DNA of 64,000 nucleotides from SABY01 sp964593705 (GTDB lineage Bacteria; Bacteroidota; Bacteroidia; Bacteroidales; 4484-276): NCBI GenBank assembly GCA_964593705.1, contig CAZQIV010000011.1, positions 16,387 to 80,386 on the forward strand. Direction: 5' to 3'. How positions within the stretch are numbered: the first letter of the stretch is position 1; the number at the start of each line of letters is the position of its first letter. A program made the position numbers and the translations under genes. Shown in pieces: positions 42,605 through 50,723 of the stretch. The notes under the pieces were generated by a model that saw only the letters and a list, made by a program, of their open reading frames with translations, had not been told where the DNA came from and did not search any database.

Positions 42605-43118
42605 TTTGAGAGAAATATACTGTATTGATACAAGTGCTTTTATAACAATGCATCGGTTCTATCCCTTTCGTATGATACCCGATTTATGGGCTCATATTGA
42701 AGACTTATTCAGCCAAAAGAAAATCCTTTCTCACAAAATTGTTTATGATGAAATTGTTCCGAAGAGTGGAAAAAAGGATGAACTTGCTCAATGGCTATTT
42801 AGCTATAAACATAACTTCCTTTCAACTTCAACACGACAACTTGAACTTGTACCCAAAGTATTAAGTAAATTCCCAAAGTTGATTGATCCCGAATCAGAAA
42901 AAGATCAGGCTGATCCCTGGCTTATTGCGTTGCTTATTGAGATAATGGAACGGGAAGGGGTATTTGGCGAACAGTCAAATTATGTGATGGTTACTACTGA
43001 GAGTGAAAAAAGGGAAACGAAATTACCCGCTGCCTGTCGCTATTTTAATATCAGGCACATAAATTTATTTCAATTTTTTAATGCCAACAAATTTGAATTT
43101 TCGGTAAGAATGAAATAG
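42594..43118 (+). CDS. DUF4411-family PIN-like toxin
   Basis: A 174-residue protein with a PIN-type fold: YCIDTSAFI at the N-terminus gives the first catalytic aspartate (about residue 11), ILSHKIVYDEI a conserved acidic residue, DQADPWLIALL the central aspartates and VMVTTESEKRETKLPAAC the C-terminal active-site strand of DUF4411. Such proteins are predicted RNases and the toxin half of an XRE-IrrE/DUF4411 pair. Its start lies 11 nt inside the antitoxin gene, a usual arrangement for coupled translation. Stop TAG at 43118. Confidence 0.86.
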   Translation: MKSDLREIYCIDTSAFITMHRFYPFRMIPDLWAHIEDLFSQKKILSHKIVYDEIVPKSGKKDELAQWLFSYKHNFLSTSTRQLELVPKVLSKFPKLIDPESEKDQADPWLIALLIEIMEREGVFGEQSNYVMVTTESEKRETKLPAACRYFNIRHINLFQFFNANKFEFSVRMK

Positions 43119-43210
43119 TACTATTTAACAGGAATACAAATAGAATCTATCGTAAATCATTAAATTAAAAAACTATTTTTATTAAAAAAAATCCACAATC
43201 CAAACATTTT

Positions 43211-43240
43211 TGTTTAATTATTGTTATCAATAATTAAACA
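43211..43240 (+). promoter_or_regulatory. Perfect inverted repeat upstream of the TonB-dependent receptor
   Basis: TGTTTAATTATTG and CAATAATTAAACA form a perfect 13-bp inverted repeat around TTAT, ending 27 nt before the ATG. It could be an operator or a 5'-UTR hairpin. Confidence 0.5.
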
Positions 43241-43267
43241 AAATAATGGGTATTAATTTTTTAAAAA

Positions 43268-45673
43268 ATGTGGAAAATCATTAGTGCAACAATAATTTTT
43301 GTTTTGCTGACAGCTTTAAACAGCCTCAGTGCCCAATCGGGGCGAATCGAGGGTCGGGTGTTTGATGCAAAAAACAATGAACCGCTTCCGTTTACCAATA
43401 TTATTATCCTGGGGACAAACATCGGAACCACCTCTGATTTGGATGGGAAATTTATTTTTACAGGTATTGAACCGGGTTTTACCCAATTGGTGGCCACCTC
43501 GGTGGGATATGAAAAATATGTTTCGGAAGATTTTTTGGTAACCAACGCGAAAACCGCTTTCACCAACCTACCCATGACCGAAACCAGCATTAATCTTGAA
43601 GAATTCGTAGTGAGGACATCGCCTTTCGCGAGGGATAAAGAAAGTCCGGTTTCCTTGAAGCGCTTAAATATTTCGGAAATTGAGCGCAACCCCGGATCGA
43701 ACCGTGATATATCAAAAGTACTGCAAACACTTCCGGGAGTAGCCTCCACGCCGGCACAACGAAACGATGTGATAGTGCGAGGTGGTGGCCCAAACGAAAA
43801 CTCATTTTTCCTGGAGGGTGTTGAGATACCAACCATCAACCACTTTTCAACGCAAGGGGCTTCGGGTGGCCCGGTAGGCATTTTGAATGTTGATTTTATC
43901 CGAGAGGTAAATTTTTACTCCGGAGCTTTTCCGGCCAAGCGGGGCAATGCTTTAAGTTCGGTAATAGATTTCAGAATGATTGAACCCAACAAAGACAAAT
44001 GGGGATACAGGGCTACACTTGGTGCTACCGACCTGGGTTTTACGGCAAACGGGCCAATAAGTAAAAATTCCGGCCTGATTTTTTCGGTTCGCCGCTCATA
44101 CCTGCAATTTCTTTTTGATGTAATCGGCTTGCCTTTTCTGCCGGTTTACAACGATTTGCAGTTTAAATACAAGTGGAATATCAACAAAAAAAATCAACTT
44201 ACATTTATTGGTTTGGGTGCCATCGACAACAACTCCTTGAATACCGGAATTGAAAATCCCGATGAAGGACAACAATACATTTTGGGTTATCTCCCCGAAA
44301 ACAAACAATGGAGCTATACTGTTGGGGTAGTTTATAAACACTTTTCCACCAACGGATTTCACCAGGTAGTGTTGAGCCGGAACGCGCTTAATAATAAGTC
44401 CTACAAGTACCAGGATAACCTTGAAGAAGATTCACTGAAAACTTACGATTACAATTCCACTGAAACAGAAAATAAACTGCGCTACGAATTTACCGGCATC
44501 AAAAATGGCTGGAACTACGAATATGGCGCCGGATTGCAGTTTTCAAATTTTACCAACAGCACTTTTCAAAAACAATTTATCGAGGGAAATGTCCGGTATT
44601 TCAATCGTATAGCGAATCTCAATCTTTGGAGTTGGAGCGCCTTTGGCCAGGTAAGCAAAACTATTTTAAAGGAAAGATTGACCCTTTCGTTGGGTTTACG
44701 GATGGATGCCAACGACTACTCCTCCACCATGTCGAACATGTTCGATCAGTTGTCGCCACGATTTTCCGCCTCCTATGCCCTCAGCGAAAAATGGTTTCTC
44801 AACGGTAACGTTGGCAGATATTACCAGCGCCCTGCTTACACAACACTCGGATTTACTGATAACAACGGAACCTATGTAAACAAGGAAAATGGCCTTAAAT
44901 ATATTGAAGTTAATCATATTGTTGCTGGTATCGAACTCTTACCCAACGAACAATCGAAGATTTCAGTGGAAGGATTTTATAAGTTTTACAACGACTATCC
45001 TTTTTCCGTGCTTGATTCGGTGAGTATTGCCAGTAAAGGTGCCGACTTTGGCGTTTTCGGAAATGAATCAGTGGTTTCAACCGACAAGGGGCAGGCTTAT
45101 GGTTTCGAGATTTATGCCCGCGATATCGACTTTTTCGGGTTCAACACCATCTTATCCTACACCTTTGTACGAAGCAAATTTGAAGATAAAAACGGAGAGT
45201 ACATCCCGGCAGCCTGGGACAACAAGCATCTTTTAAACTTAACAGTATTGCGCAAGCTGAAAAAAAACTGGAACATTGGCGGCAAGTGGCGCTATGTTGG
45301 TGGCACGCCCTACACACCCTTCGATCCGGTAAAATCGAGTAATGTAGAAGCCTGGAATGTCCAGGGCGGCCCTTATCTGAATTATGATCAGTTTTACACC
45401 CTAAGATTGTCGCCGTTTCACCAGTTGGATGTGCGGGTTGATAAACAATATTTCTTCGATAACTGGTCGTTGATGGTGTATGTGGATATTCAAAATCTGT
45501 ATAATTTCCAATCGGAGAGTACGCCGGTTTACATCCGCGAGCTTGATGCAGCAGGAAATCCTATCATCACAAATCCTGAAGCGCCACCTGCAGAACAGCA
45601 ATATCAGCTCAAAAAACTTGAAACAACATCAGGCACTGTTTTGCCTACAATTGGTATAATGGTTGAATTTTAA
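43268..45673 (+). CDS. TonB-dependent receptor with carboxypeptidase-like regulatory domain
   Basis: An 801-residue outer-membrane receptor. Signal peptide to about residue 22; a CarboxypepD_reg-like domain (GRIEGRVFDAKNNEPLPFTNIIIL) spans about 25-105; then a plug domain with LQTLPGVASTPAQRNDVIVRGGGPNENSFFLEGVEIP; then a 22-strand barrel ending in the typical aromatic C-terminus with IGIMVEF. It is not of the SusC type (no SusD follows). Ligand unknown; the family takes up iron chelates, vitamins or oligomers. An inverted repeat precedes the start. The following gene begins 1 nt after the stop and is truncated. Confidence 0.9.
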   Translation: MWKIISATIIFVLLTALNSLSAQSGRIEGRVFDAKNNEPLPFTNIIILGTNIGTTSDLDGKFIFTGIEPGFTQLVATSVGYEKYVSEDFLVTNAKTAFTNLPMTETSINLEEFVVRTSPFARDKESPVSLKRLNISEIERNPGSNRDISKVLQTLPGVASTPAQRNDVIVRGGGPNENSFFLEGVEIPTINHFSTQGASGGPVGILNVDFIREVNFYSGAFPAKRGNALSSVIDFRMIEPNKDKWGYRATLGATDLGFTANGPISKNSGLIFSVRRSYLQFLFDVIGLPFLPVYNDLQFKYKWNINKKNQLTFIGLGAIDNNSLNTGIENPDEGQQYILGYLPENKQWSYTVGVVYKHFSTNGFHQVVLSRNALNNKSYKYQDNLEEDSLKTYDYNSTETENKLRYEFTGIKNGWNYEYGAGLQFSNFTNSTFQKQFIEGNVRYFNRIANLNLWSWSAFGQVSKTILKERLTLSLGLRMDANDYSSTMSNMFDQLSPRFSASYALSEKWFLNGNVGRYYQRPAYTTLGFTDNNGTYVNKENGLKYIEVNHIVAGIELLPNEQSKISVEGFYKFYNDYPFSVLDSVSIASKGADFGVFGNESVVSTDKGQAYGFEIYARDIDFFGFNTILSYTFVRSKFEDKNGEYIPAAWDNKHLLNLTVLRKLKKNWNIGGKWRYVGGTPYTPFDPVKSSNVEAWNVQGGPYLNYDQFYTLRLSPFHQLDVRVDKQYFFDNWSLMVYVDIQNLYNFQSESTPVYIRELDAAGNPIITNPEAPPAEQQYQLKKLETTSGTVLPTIGIMVEF

Positions 45674-45674
45674 A

Positions 45675-45825
45675 ATGAACATGATGAAAACATTCAATTT
45701 TATAAAAGCATTATTGCCTGCATTAGCAATACTTTTTATCGCATTGCAAACACAGGCGCAGGAAAAAGAAGTAATCCGCACCAATGTTGAAGGCGAAGGC
45801 CAAAAAATCGTCTTCTTTGACTTAT
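45675..45825 (+). pseudogene. Truncated exported protein, 5' fragment
   Basis: It starts at the ATG one base after the stop of the TonB receptor gene and encodes a good signal peptide (KTFNFIKALLPALAILFIAL, ending QTQAQ) followed by only about 20 residues with VIRTNVEGEGQKI. Then the frame enters sequence that on the other strand encodes a DUF1016 domain and stops at 45851. The gene was probably the second gene of the receptor operon and lost its 3' part at about 45815-45826. Confidence 0.6.
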
Positions 45826-46282
45826 CGGTACTCAATAGTAATCGTTCGTAAAGTTGGCTATTTATCTGCCTTTCTAATTGTCGGGCAGACCAATTGTTTT
45901 TACAAGCCTCTTCAATATAATAAGTTTGTTTATCGCCATCACTAATTCGTATAAGCAACTTGTATTGTGTCCAATTCAATTCCGCACGCAGTGTGTGCGC
46001 AATTGGAAATGTGAAGTAAAACTGCCGACAAGTTTCTAATTGTCTTTGTGAAAATCCTCTTCCATATTCAATCAAGAGTTCTTCGGTGAGTCTTTTGATA
46101 ACAAAAGCGCCATATTGGGCGCGATCTTGTCCATTTTGTTCCTCTTCTACGATTTGCTTACCAATATTCCAATACATCAAAACACGCTCCCTGTCAATAG
46201 ATCTAACCGCATTTGACTGAGCATTATTAATAATCCTTTTAACCTCTGAAATAAAACTCTTTGATATGATTTGCTTTTCCAT
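45826..46282 (-). pseudogene. DUF1016 (YhcG-like) protein, N-terminal fragment
   Basis: The first 150 residues are a normal DUF1016 N-terminal domain: FISEVKRIINNAQSNAVRSIDRERVLMYWNIGKQIVEEE (in pieces), YGRGFSQRQLETCRQFYFTFP, LNWTQYKLLIRI and YEEACKNNWSARQLERQINSQLYERLLL-type text. After LLLSTDK the frame runs into the reverse complement of the truncated exported gene. The C-terminal PD-(D/E)xK nuclease half (usual length about 340) is missing. DUF1016 genes often sit near type I restriction genes, in line with the hsdS remnant 4.5 kb away. Confidence 0.78.
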
Positions 46283-46320
46283 CAGTCTTTAAATGTTTCG
46301 TATTTCAATTTTTGTGCATT

Positions 46321-46462
46321 TGCCCCAATTTAAGCTCTTTTGGTTTTTCATGTCGGCATGTGTTCCTACCTGCGGCAGGCAGGTCGGCAAAAACCATAAG
46401 TGCTTAACTGTGCGGTGGCCTTCGCCTTGTTGATAACGGTCGGCAATATAAAAAGTTGGGCA
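46321..46462 (-). repeat. Structured cassette-like spacer, site A
   Basis: It lies between the 53-aa gene and the DUF1016 fragment. The outer ends TGCCCCAATTT and AAAGTTGGGCA are inverted repeats (9 of 11). Inside are GGTTTTT/AAAAACC arms (46342-46348 and 46389-46395) and, read on the minus strand, GCCGACCGTTA. A 16-base block (46335-46350) is identical to one in site B at 57214. On the minus strand the ends fit the RYYYAAC and, loosely, the GTTRRRY cores of integron attC sites. Confidence 0.5.
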
Positions 46463-46511
46463 GTTTGTTTATTGCAAATCCATTCAAGTTTACCACTTCC
46501 GGCCCAATTTT

Positions 46512-46673
46512 TCATATTGCATGTTGTGTGGTCGTGCTTTCTTTCGTAAACTTTCTTACTTTCTTTTTCTTTCTTGTTTTTAAGAATTCACTAAAAGATT
46601 GTTTTTCTTCTATTGTCATTGGACGATTTACAACTTCAATGTCAATACTGTTCTTTTCTTTTTTAGCCTTCAT
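46512..46673 (-). CDS. Small conserved-looking protein (53 aa)
   Basis: Read from the minus strand: ATG at 46673, TGA at 46512-46514, 53 codons. The protein is basic and hydrophilic, with KNSIDIEVVNRPMTIEEKQSF followed by FSEFLKTRKKKK (quoted with overlap). I recall similar short proteins, with a VVNRPMT-EEK-SFSEFLK pattern, encoded right after GNAT-like genes in Bacteroidota, exactly as here (4 nt after the stop of the GNAT-like fragment). Role unknown; an antitoxin-like or partner function is only a guess. Confidence 0.5.
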   Translation of the reverse strand: MKAKKEKNSIDIEVVNRPMTIEEKQSFSEFLKTRKKKKVRKFTKESTTTQHAI

Positions 46674-46677
46674 TTTG

Positions 46678-47019
46678 TTATTTATTAAAGTATTGTCTAA
46701 TCAATTTAAGTACTGCTGGTGTATCTATGAACATTTGGTCTCCATGGAATATTGTCGCACCTAAACTTGTTTTATAATGATTGACCAATTTTGTTTTTGC
46801 AATAAATGAAACTACTCCGTCATATCCTTTCTCAAATGCAAGTCTACAAGCAAAAGTAACTAAGTTTCCAGGTACGCCCTCGTACAATTTGTTTTTGCCT
46901 TTATTGAATTTTGCACTTTCAATCAAATTCATGAAAATGTGATCATTGTTGTCTGTAATGCTTATAAGTCCTTGATTAATGTTTTCGTTATTTACAATTA
47001 CTAATTTGTAGACCTCCTT
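46678..47019 (-). pseudogene. GNAT-like protein, C-terminal fragment
   Basis: The open frame starts after a stop at 47038-47040 and has no proper start until ATG 46932, yet coding-like sequence (KLVIVNNENINQGLISI, then HIFMNLIESAKFNKG) extends upstream of that ATG. The conserved part VPGNLVTFACRLAFEKGYDG, then LVNHYKTSLGA and MFIDTPAVLKLI fits the C-terminal half of a Bacteroidota acetyltransferase-like family of about 150-170 residues. The N-terminal part is missing at the junction with the FG-GAP gene, whose stop lies at 47033. Confidence 0.55.
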
Positions 47020-47032
47020 ATTTAGATAAATC

Positions 47033-48646
47033 CTATTTCACCACAATTTTAATACTCCCAACTTTTTGCCCGCTAGCATATTTACAAAAATACATTCCTG
47101 AATTGACACGGATTCCTTGGCTATCTGTTAAGTTCCAGATAAGCTCCCGATTATTGGATTTTATTTCATTTACCAATCTTCCCTGCACATCGAAAATGCT
47201 TAGGTGGGTAATATCATTTCCAGGATTTAAAATTTGAAAGGTAATTTGATCTGTTGCAGGATTTGGATAAGCAGAGATGGTTTGCTCTTGCTTAACTTCA
47301 TCAATTGAAGTAAATAAATCCATGGTTAGTGTGTAATTCACATCCACATTTTCAAGTACCCAGGAATTAAACATCCAGTTAACCACCACCGAATCCACAA
47401 GCGCTGCATCTCCAAGTCCAAAAAACTGCACAGCCTCATTCTGGCCTCCCTGTCCGCCGCCCGATTGAGAAGATAGCTCCCGCATTTGCATCACAGGATT
47501 TCCATTGATGGTGGCATACACGTATATTTTTGCACCCAATGCACCAAAGTTCAATATGCACGATCCGCAATACCTTAAATTTACTTTCAACCAATTATTT
47601 TGATTGCCATTGTTAACGAAAAATGAATTGTTACCGCCGAAATAATTATTCTTGGCCGTGAAAATATCCAGGTCGCCGTCATCATCATAGTCAGCCCATG
47701 CCAGGCCTTCGGTGTAGCTCCCATCATTTACGAAATCATTATCCAGTACTTTTTCAAAATTCCCCGATCCGTCATTTTTGAAGAGCAGGTTAGGACCATC
47801 ATATCCTCCAACAGCAAGGTCTATATCGCCATCTTTATCATAGTCGCCCCAGGCACTACCCGACGACCAGGTGGCTTCGTTTACCAATGGGCTGTCGGTA
47901 ACTTTGGTAAAATTTCCATCGCCATTGTTCACATAAAACCAGTTTTGGTACATGCCCAGTTGGCCGGTTGACACAAACAAATCCAGGTCGCCGTCATTAT
48001 CCGTGTCGCCCCAGCTTGCCCCCGAGCAACTCGATACATCAGATATAAAAGGTTCAGTTTCAACTTTGGTGAATGAATAACCGTAATCATTATGATATAA
48101 ACAACTTGCACTTCCCGAGTTTGCTACATACAAGTCGGGATAGCCGTCATTGTCGTAGTCGCCCCAGGTGCAGCCACTCGAATTTGCAATATCGTTTACA
48201 ATGCTGCCATCGGTAATTTTTGTAAAATATCGGGAGTAACCTTCTCCCATGTAAAGAAAGTTTTTCTGGTCGCGGTTTGCAACAAAAAGATCCGGGAAAC
48301 CATCCACATTGTAATCCACCCACGAGCAGCCCACCGATTTACCACCATCAGTTACCACGATTCCCTGGGTTATTTTTTCGAAAGTGCCATCGCCATTACC
48401 CAGGTATAAAAAGTTGTTTTCGTTGTGGTTTGCAACAAATAAATCCATGAATCCGTCCTGGTTATAATCAGCCGCGCTGGCGGAGTATGAGCTTCCACCA
48501 TCAGTTACCACATCACCTTCGGTAATTTTTTCGAAGCTGCCGTCACCATTGTTCATATACAAAAAATTGAGCTTGCCGTTGTCGCCATCGTTGTTTACAA
48601 CAAAAAGGTCGGCAGAATTATCATTGTTAAAATCTGCCCACACCAT
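47033..48646 (-). CDS. FG-GAP/ASPIC protein with T9SS sorting domain, C-terminal part of an interrupted gene
   Basis: A 537-codon frame that continues, in the same frame, the gene ending at 48656; only an in-frame TGA and three codons separate them, so this is the second half of one protein of about 975 residues. It holds seven FG-GAP/VCBS-type repeats (WGDYDNDGYPDLYVANSGS and similar, with calcium-binding Asp patterns), then an ASPIC/UnbV-like domain (NWLKVNLRYCGSC, GAKIYVYATINGNPVMQMRE, FGLGDAALVDSVVVNW) and a type A sorting domain (SAYPNPATDQITF to the C-terminus with SGMYFCKYASGQKV). Translated alone it would have no signal peptide. Confidence 0.75.
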   Translation of the reverse strand: MVWADFNNDNSADLFVVNNDGDNGKLNFLYMNNGDGSFEKITEGDVVTDGGSSYSASAADYNQDGFMDLFVANHNENNFLYLGNGDGTFEKITQGIVVTDGGKSVGCSWVDYNVDGFPDLFVANRDQKNFLYMGEGYSRYFTKITDGSIVNDIANSSGCTWGDYDNDGYPDLYVANSGSASCLYHNDYGYSFTKVETEPFISDVSSCSGASWGDTDNDGDLDLFVSTGQLGMYQNWFYVNNGDGNFTKVTDSPLVNEATWSSGSAWGDYDKDGDIDLAVGGYDGPNLLFKNDGSGNFEKVLDNDFVNDGSYTEGLAWADYDDDGDLDIFTAKNNYFGGNNSFFVNNGNQNNWLKVNLRYCGSCILNFGALGAKIYVYATINGNPVMQMRELSSQSGGGQGGQNEAVQFFGLGDAALVDSVVVNWMFNSWVLENVDVNYTLTMDLFTSIDEVKQEQTISAYPNPATDQITFQILNPGNDITHLSIFDVQGRLVNEIKSNNRELIWNLTDSQGIRVNSGMYFCKYASGQKVGSIKIVVK

Positions 48647-48655
48647 GCCATAATT

Positions 48656-49960
48656 TCATCCGCCATCGTTCACAAAGTCGCCTTCGGTAACTTTGGTAAA
48701 GTCGGTTTCGGGCATTCCTGTGCCCACGTAAGCTTTCACCCGCGTTCCTTTTCCCGTAAGCACCAGCGTTCCGTTGTTGCCAATGGCAGGGCCACCCATG
48801 TTAATGTTGGCAAAAGTTTCTTCCCAGCGGAGGCTAAGGTCGGGGTTAAATGAGTAAAACATGCCTTGAGAAAATCCGCCATTTGTCACAAAAATATTTC
48901 CGGCAGCATCGATGGCCATGCGTGGTGAGTTTGCATCACCGTAAAGGATAACTTTGGAAGTATTGAGTACTTCCCCGTTTTCAGGATTGAGCTGCATAAT
49001 CTCACCATTACGGTTGTAGGCATACACACTGCCATCGGTGCCAATGCCATGCGTGGCAAAAGGAGTATAAGTAATCGGGATGGACCAAAGTTTGCGCAAA
49101 GCAACACCATCATCTTTAAGTGCAAATAAAGAATCGGTTGTTGGATTATTTTGACAGCGGGGCAGGTATATTATTCCATCGGACCCGGCAAAAAATCCCA
49201 ATTGATTTACCAGCCCACCTGAAAGTTGTGCCGATGTGTAAAGCTCTTCACCTGTTTCAAGATTATAAACAGCTATTCCAACATTATTGATCAAATTTAT
49301 AATGCTGTAAACCTTGTTGTTTGCCACAAGCACTCCGCCGCCATCGTCATACGACAGCCTTTCGGTGCGCCAAACTGTAGTTCCGTTGGCCTTATTGAAA
49401 CGGGTGATATACAACATACTCCCCACGATGGGGTCGCCGTTGGGGGCAAACACCAGTCCTTCGGTTGAGCCTTCGTCAATTACATTATCCGATTTCCAGA
49501 CTACAGAACCATCAATCACATCCAGTGCATAAAGGTAGGATTCGTTGTTGTTGCCGGCGCGTGTGCAATATACCAGGCCATCTTTTATGGCTGATACACG
49601 ATTGCGCCAGTCGGTGGAAGGAAAATCCACCGGAAGGCCTGCAGTCCAGAGTGTATCGCCGGTTTGCAAATTATGCACTACGATTTTGGTTCCGTTGATT
49701 ACATCACCAATATTGTGGGTGCGAGCCATGGCGAGGAAATTGCCATCGCAAACCGATTGTTGTGCCAAAACCGAATTAAGCCCGCCCTGCCACAAAATTG
49801 CAGGTTCGGATGGCCCTATTTGAGGTGAAAGCCCGTTGCGGAAATCATTGCCGCCGGGGCCAACATTCCAGCCCTGCGAAAAGGTACTTGCTGATACAAA
49901 GAGTAAAGCAATGAAAATGCCGGCAAACAGCTTTGTGGTAAACGTGTATAAGTTTTTCAT
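48656..49960 (-). CDS. PQQ-like beta-propeller secreted protein, N-terminal part of an interrupted gene
   Basis: A 434-codon frame with signal peptide (ending SASTFSQ) and a PQQ/BamB-like propeller: repeats such as LQTGDTLWTAGLPVD, LYALDVIDGSVVWKSD, NKANGTTVWRTERLSYDDGGGVLV (in parts) and NGTLVLTGKGTRVKAYVGTG. It ends in FTKVTEGDFVNDGG then TGA; the next codons in frame continue as NYGMVWADFNNDN, the expected start of an FG-GAP repeat. So the intact gene would be 47033-49960. The break is a nonsense change, a sequencing error or, less likely, recoding. Confidence 0.75.
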   Translation of the reverse strand: MKNLYTFTTKLFAGIFIALLFVSASTFSQGWNVGPGGNDFRNGLSPQIGPSEPAILWQGGLNSVLAQQSVCDGNFLAMARTHNIGDVINGTKIVVHNLQTGDTLWTAGLPVDFPSTDWRNRVSAIKDGLVYCTRAGNNNESYLYALDVIDGSVVWKSDNVIDEGSTEGLVFAPNGDPIVGSMLYITRFNKANGTTVWRTERLSYDDGGGVLVANNKVYSIINLINNVGIAVYNLETGEELYTSAQLSGGLVNQLGFFAGSDGIIYLPRCQNNPTTDSLFALKDDGVALRKLWSIPITYTPFATHGIGTDGSVYAYNRNGEIMQLNPENGEVLNTSKVILYGDANSPRMAIDAAGNIFVTNGGFSQGMFYSFNPDLSLRWEETFANINMGGPAIGNNGTLVLTGKGTRVKAYVGTGMPETDFTKVTEGDFVNDGG

Positions 49961-49996
49961 AATTTTTAATTTTGAAATAACGTTTCAAAAGGGGGG

Positions 49997-50416
49997 TTAA
50001 TTATCCATTACTAATGCAATGTATTCATTAGGGTTAAATACGGTTAAACCTGAACCTTCAAAATCTTCTTTGTTTCTGGTTATGACTATGCTAATTGCAT
50101 TTGTCTTCGCAGTTTCTGTTTGTACAGCATCTTCAAAGTCTGTCATGCCCGAATTCAGTGCATTTAAAATCGAAACCGCATCTACCCCTGCAATATTAAT
50201 GAACCTTGTGAGGCTTTTCAAAAATCCAATAGTTTTGTTATGACCCGATACTTTTTGTGTAATGTAGTAAATATCTGTAATTGTTGTTGCTGTTAAAAAG
50301 GCTTCAATATTTTGATTCACAATTAGCCGGAAAAATTCTTTTGATTTTTCAACAAAAGGCTGTCTTTCCAAAGCAATATCCAAAATAACATTGGTATCTA
50401 TAAGAATCTTTTTCAT
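49997..50416 (-). CDS. PIN-domain ribonuclease toxin
   Basis: A 139-residue PIN-domain protein, toxin of a type II toxin-antitoxin pair. Active-site residues: Asp7 in LIDTNVILDI, a conserved acidic residue before FFRLIV, and Asp in MTDFEDAVQ, with ITRNKEDF near the end. Such proteins cut RNA when the antitoxin is lost. Its start ATG overlaps the stop of the antitoxin gene by 4 nt (ATGA-type overlap at 50413-50416). The module follows the interrupted FG-GAP gene on the same strand, 36 nt from its start. Confidence 0.86.
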   Translation of the reverse strand: MKKILIDTNVILDIALERQPFVEKSKEFFRLIVNQNIEAFLTATTITDIYYITQKVSGHNKTIGFLKSLTRFINIAGVDAVSILNALNSGMTDFEDAVQTETAKTNAISIVITRNKEDFEGSGLTVFNPNEYIALVMDN

Positions 50417-50646
50417 TGGTGCTTTTCCATTAAGTAGTTATATTTTTCTATATCGGGATCAATGCCTTTTGCAAAACCAGTCCATTTTTCAAGAAAATCA
50501 TCAACTGATAATTTTTCTTCTTGCTCGATTTTTTGGGGTATAAAAACCACAAAAACTTCGACCTTTCTATTGGCATATTTTTCAAATTGAGGTACTTTAA
50601 TAATACCGCTCTCTAAAACAGTTGTCTCAAATTTATATGCTTCCAT
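50413..50646 (-). CDS. Antitoxin of the PIN-domain module
   Basis: A 77-residue protein encoded just before and overlapping the PIN toxin. The N-terminal half has strand-like text (YKFETTVLESGIIKVPQFEKY, broken here, then RKVEVFVVFI), and the C-terminal half is a helix suited to bind the toxin (LSVDDFLEKWTGFAKGIDP). This is a common type of small antitoxin paired with Bacteroidota PIN toxins. DNA binding is likely through the N-terminal part, which would let it repress its own operon; this is inferred from family behaviour. Confidence 0.78.
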   Translation of the reverse strand: MEAYKFETTVLESGIIKVPQFEKYANRKVEVFVVFIPQKIEQEEKLSVDDFLEKWTGFAKGIDPDIEKYNYLMEKHQ

Positions 50647-50723
50647 TTGTAAGATATTTAAAATTTAATTTTAACTCAAAATTAATAAACTTTTTGACAA
50701 ACCATTTTTAATGCGAGAAAAAC

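Noticed and set aside
46456..46764. Plus-strand frame of 102 codons
   Set aside because: It is antisense to the 53-aa gene and the GNAT-like fragment, whose minus-strand text is clearly coding.
47010..47030. AAGGAGG as a Shine-Dalgarno site for the GNAT-like fragment (minus strand)
   Set aside because: No start codon at the right distance, and Bacteroidota rarely rely on such sites; taken as coincidence.
48656..48658. UGA read as a sense codon (alternative code or selenocysteine)
   Set aside because: TGA ends other intact genes here (hisS at 3277-3279), so it is a normal stop; no selenocysteine context or gene family is involved.
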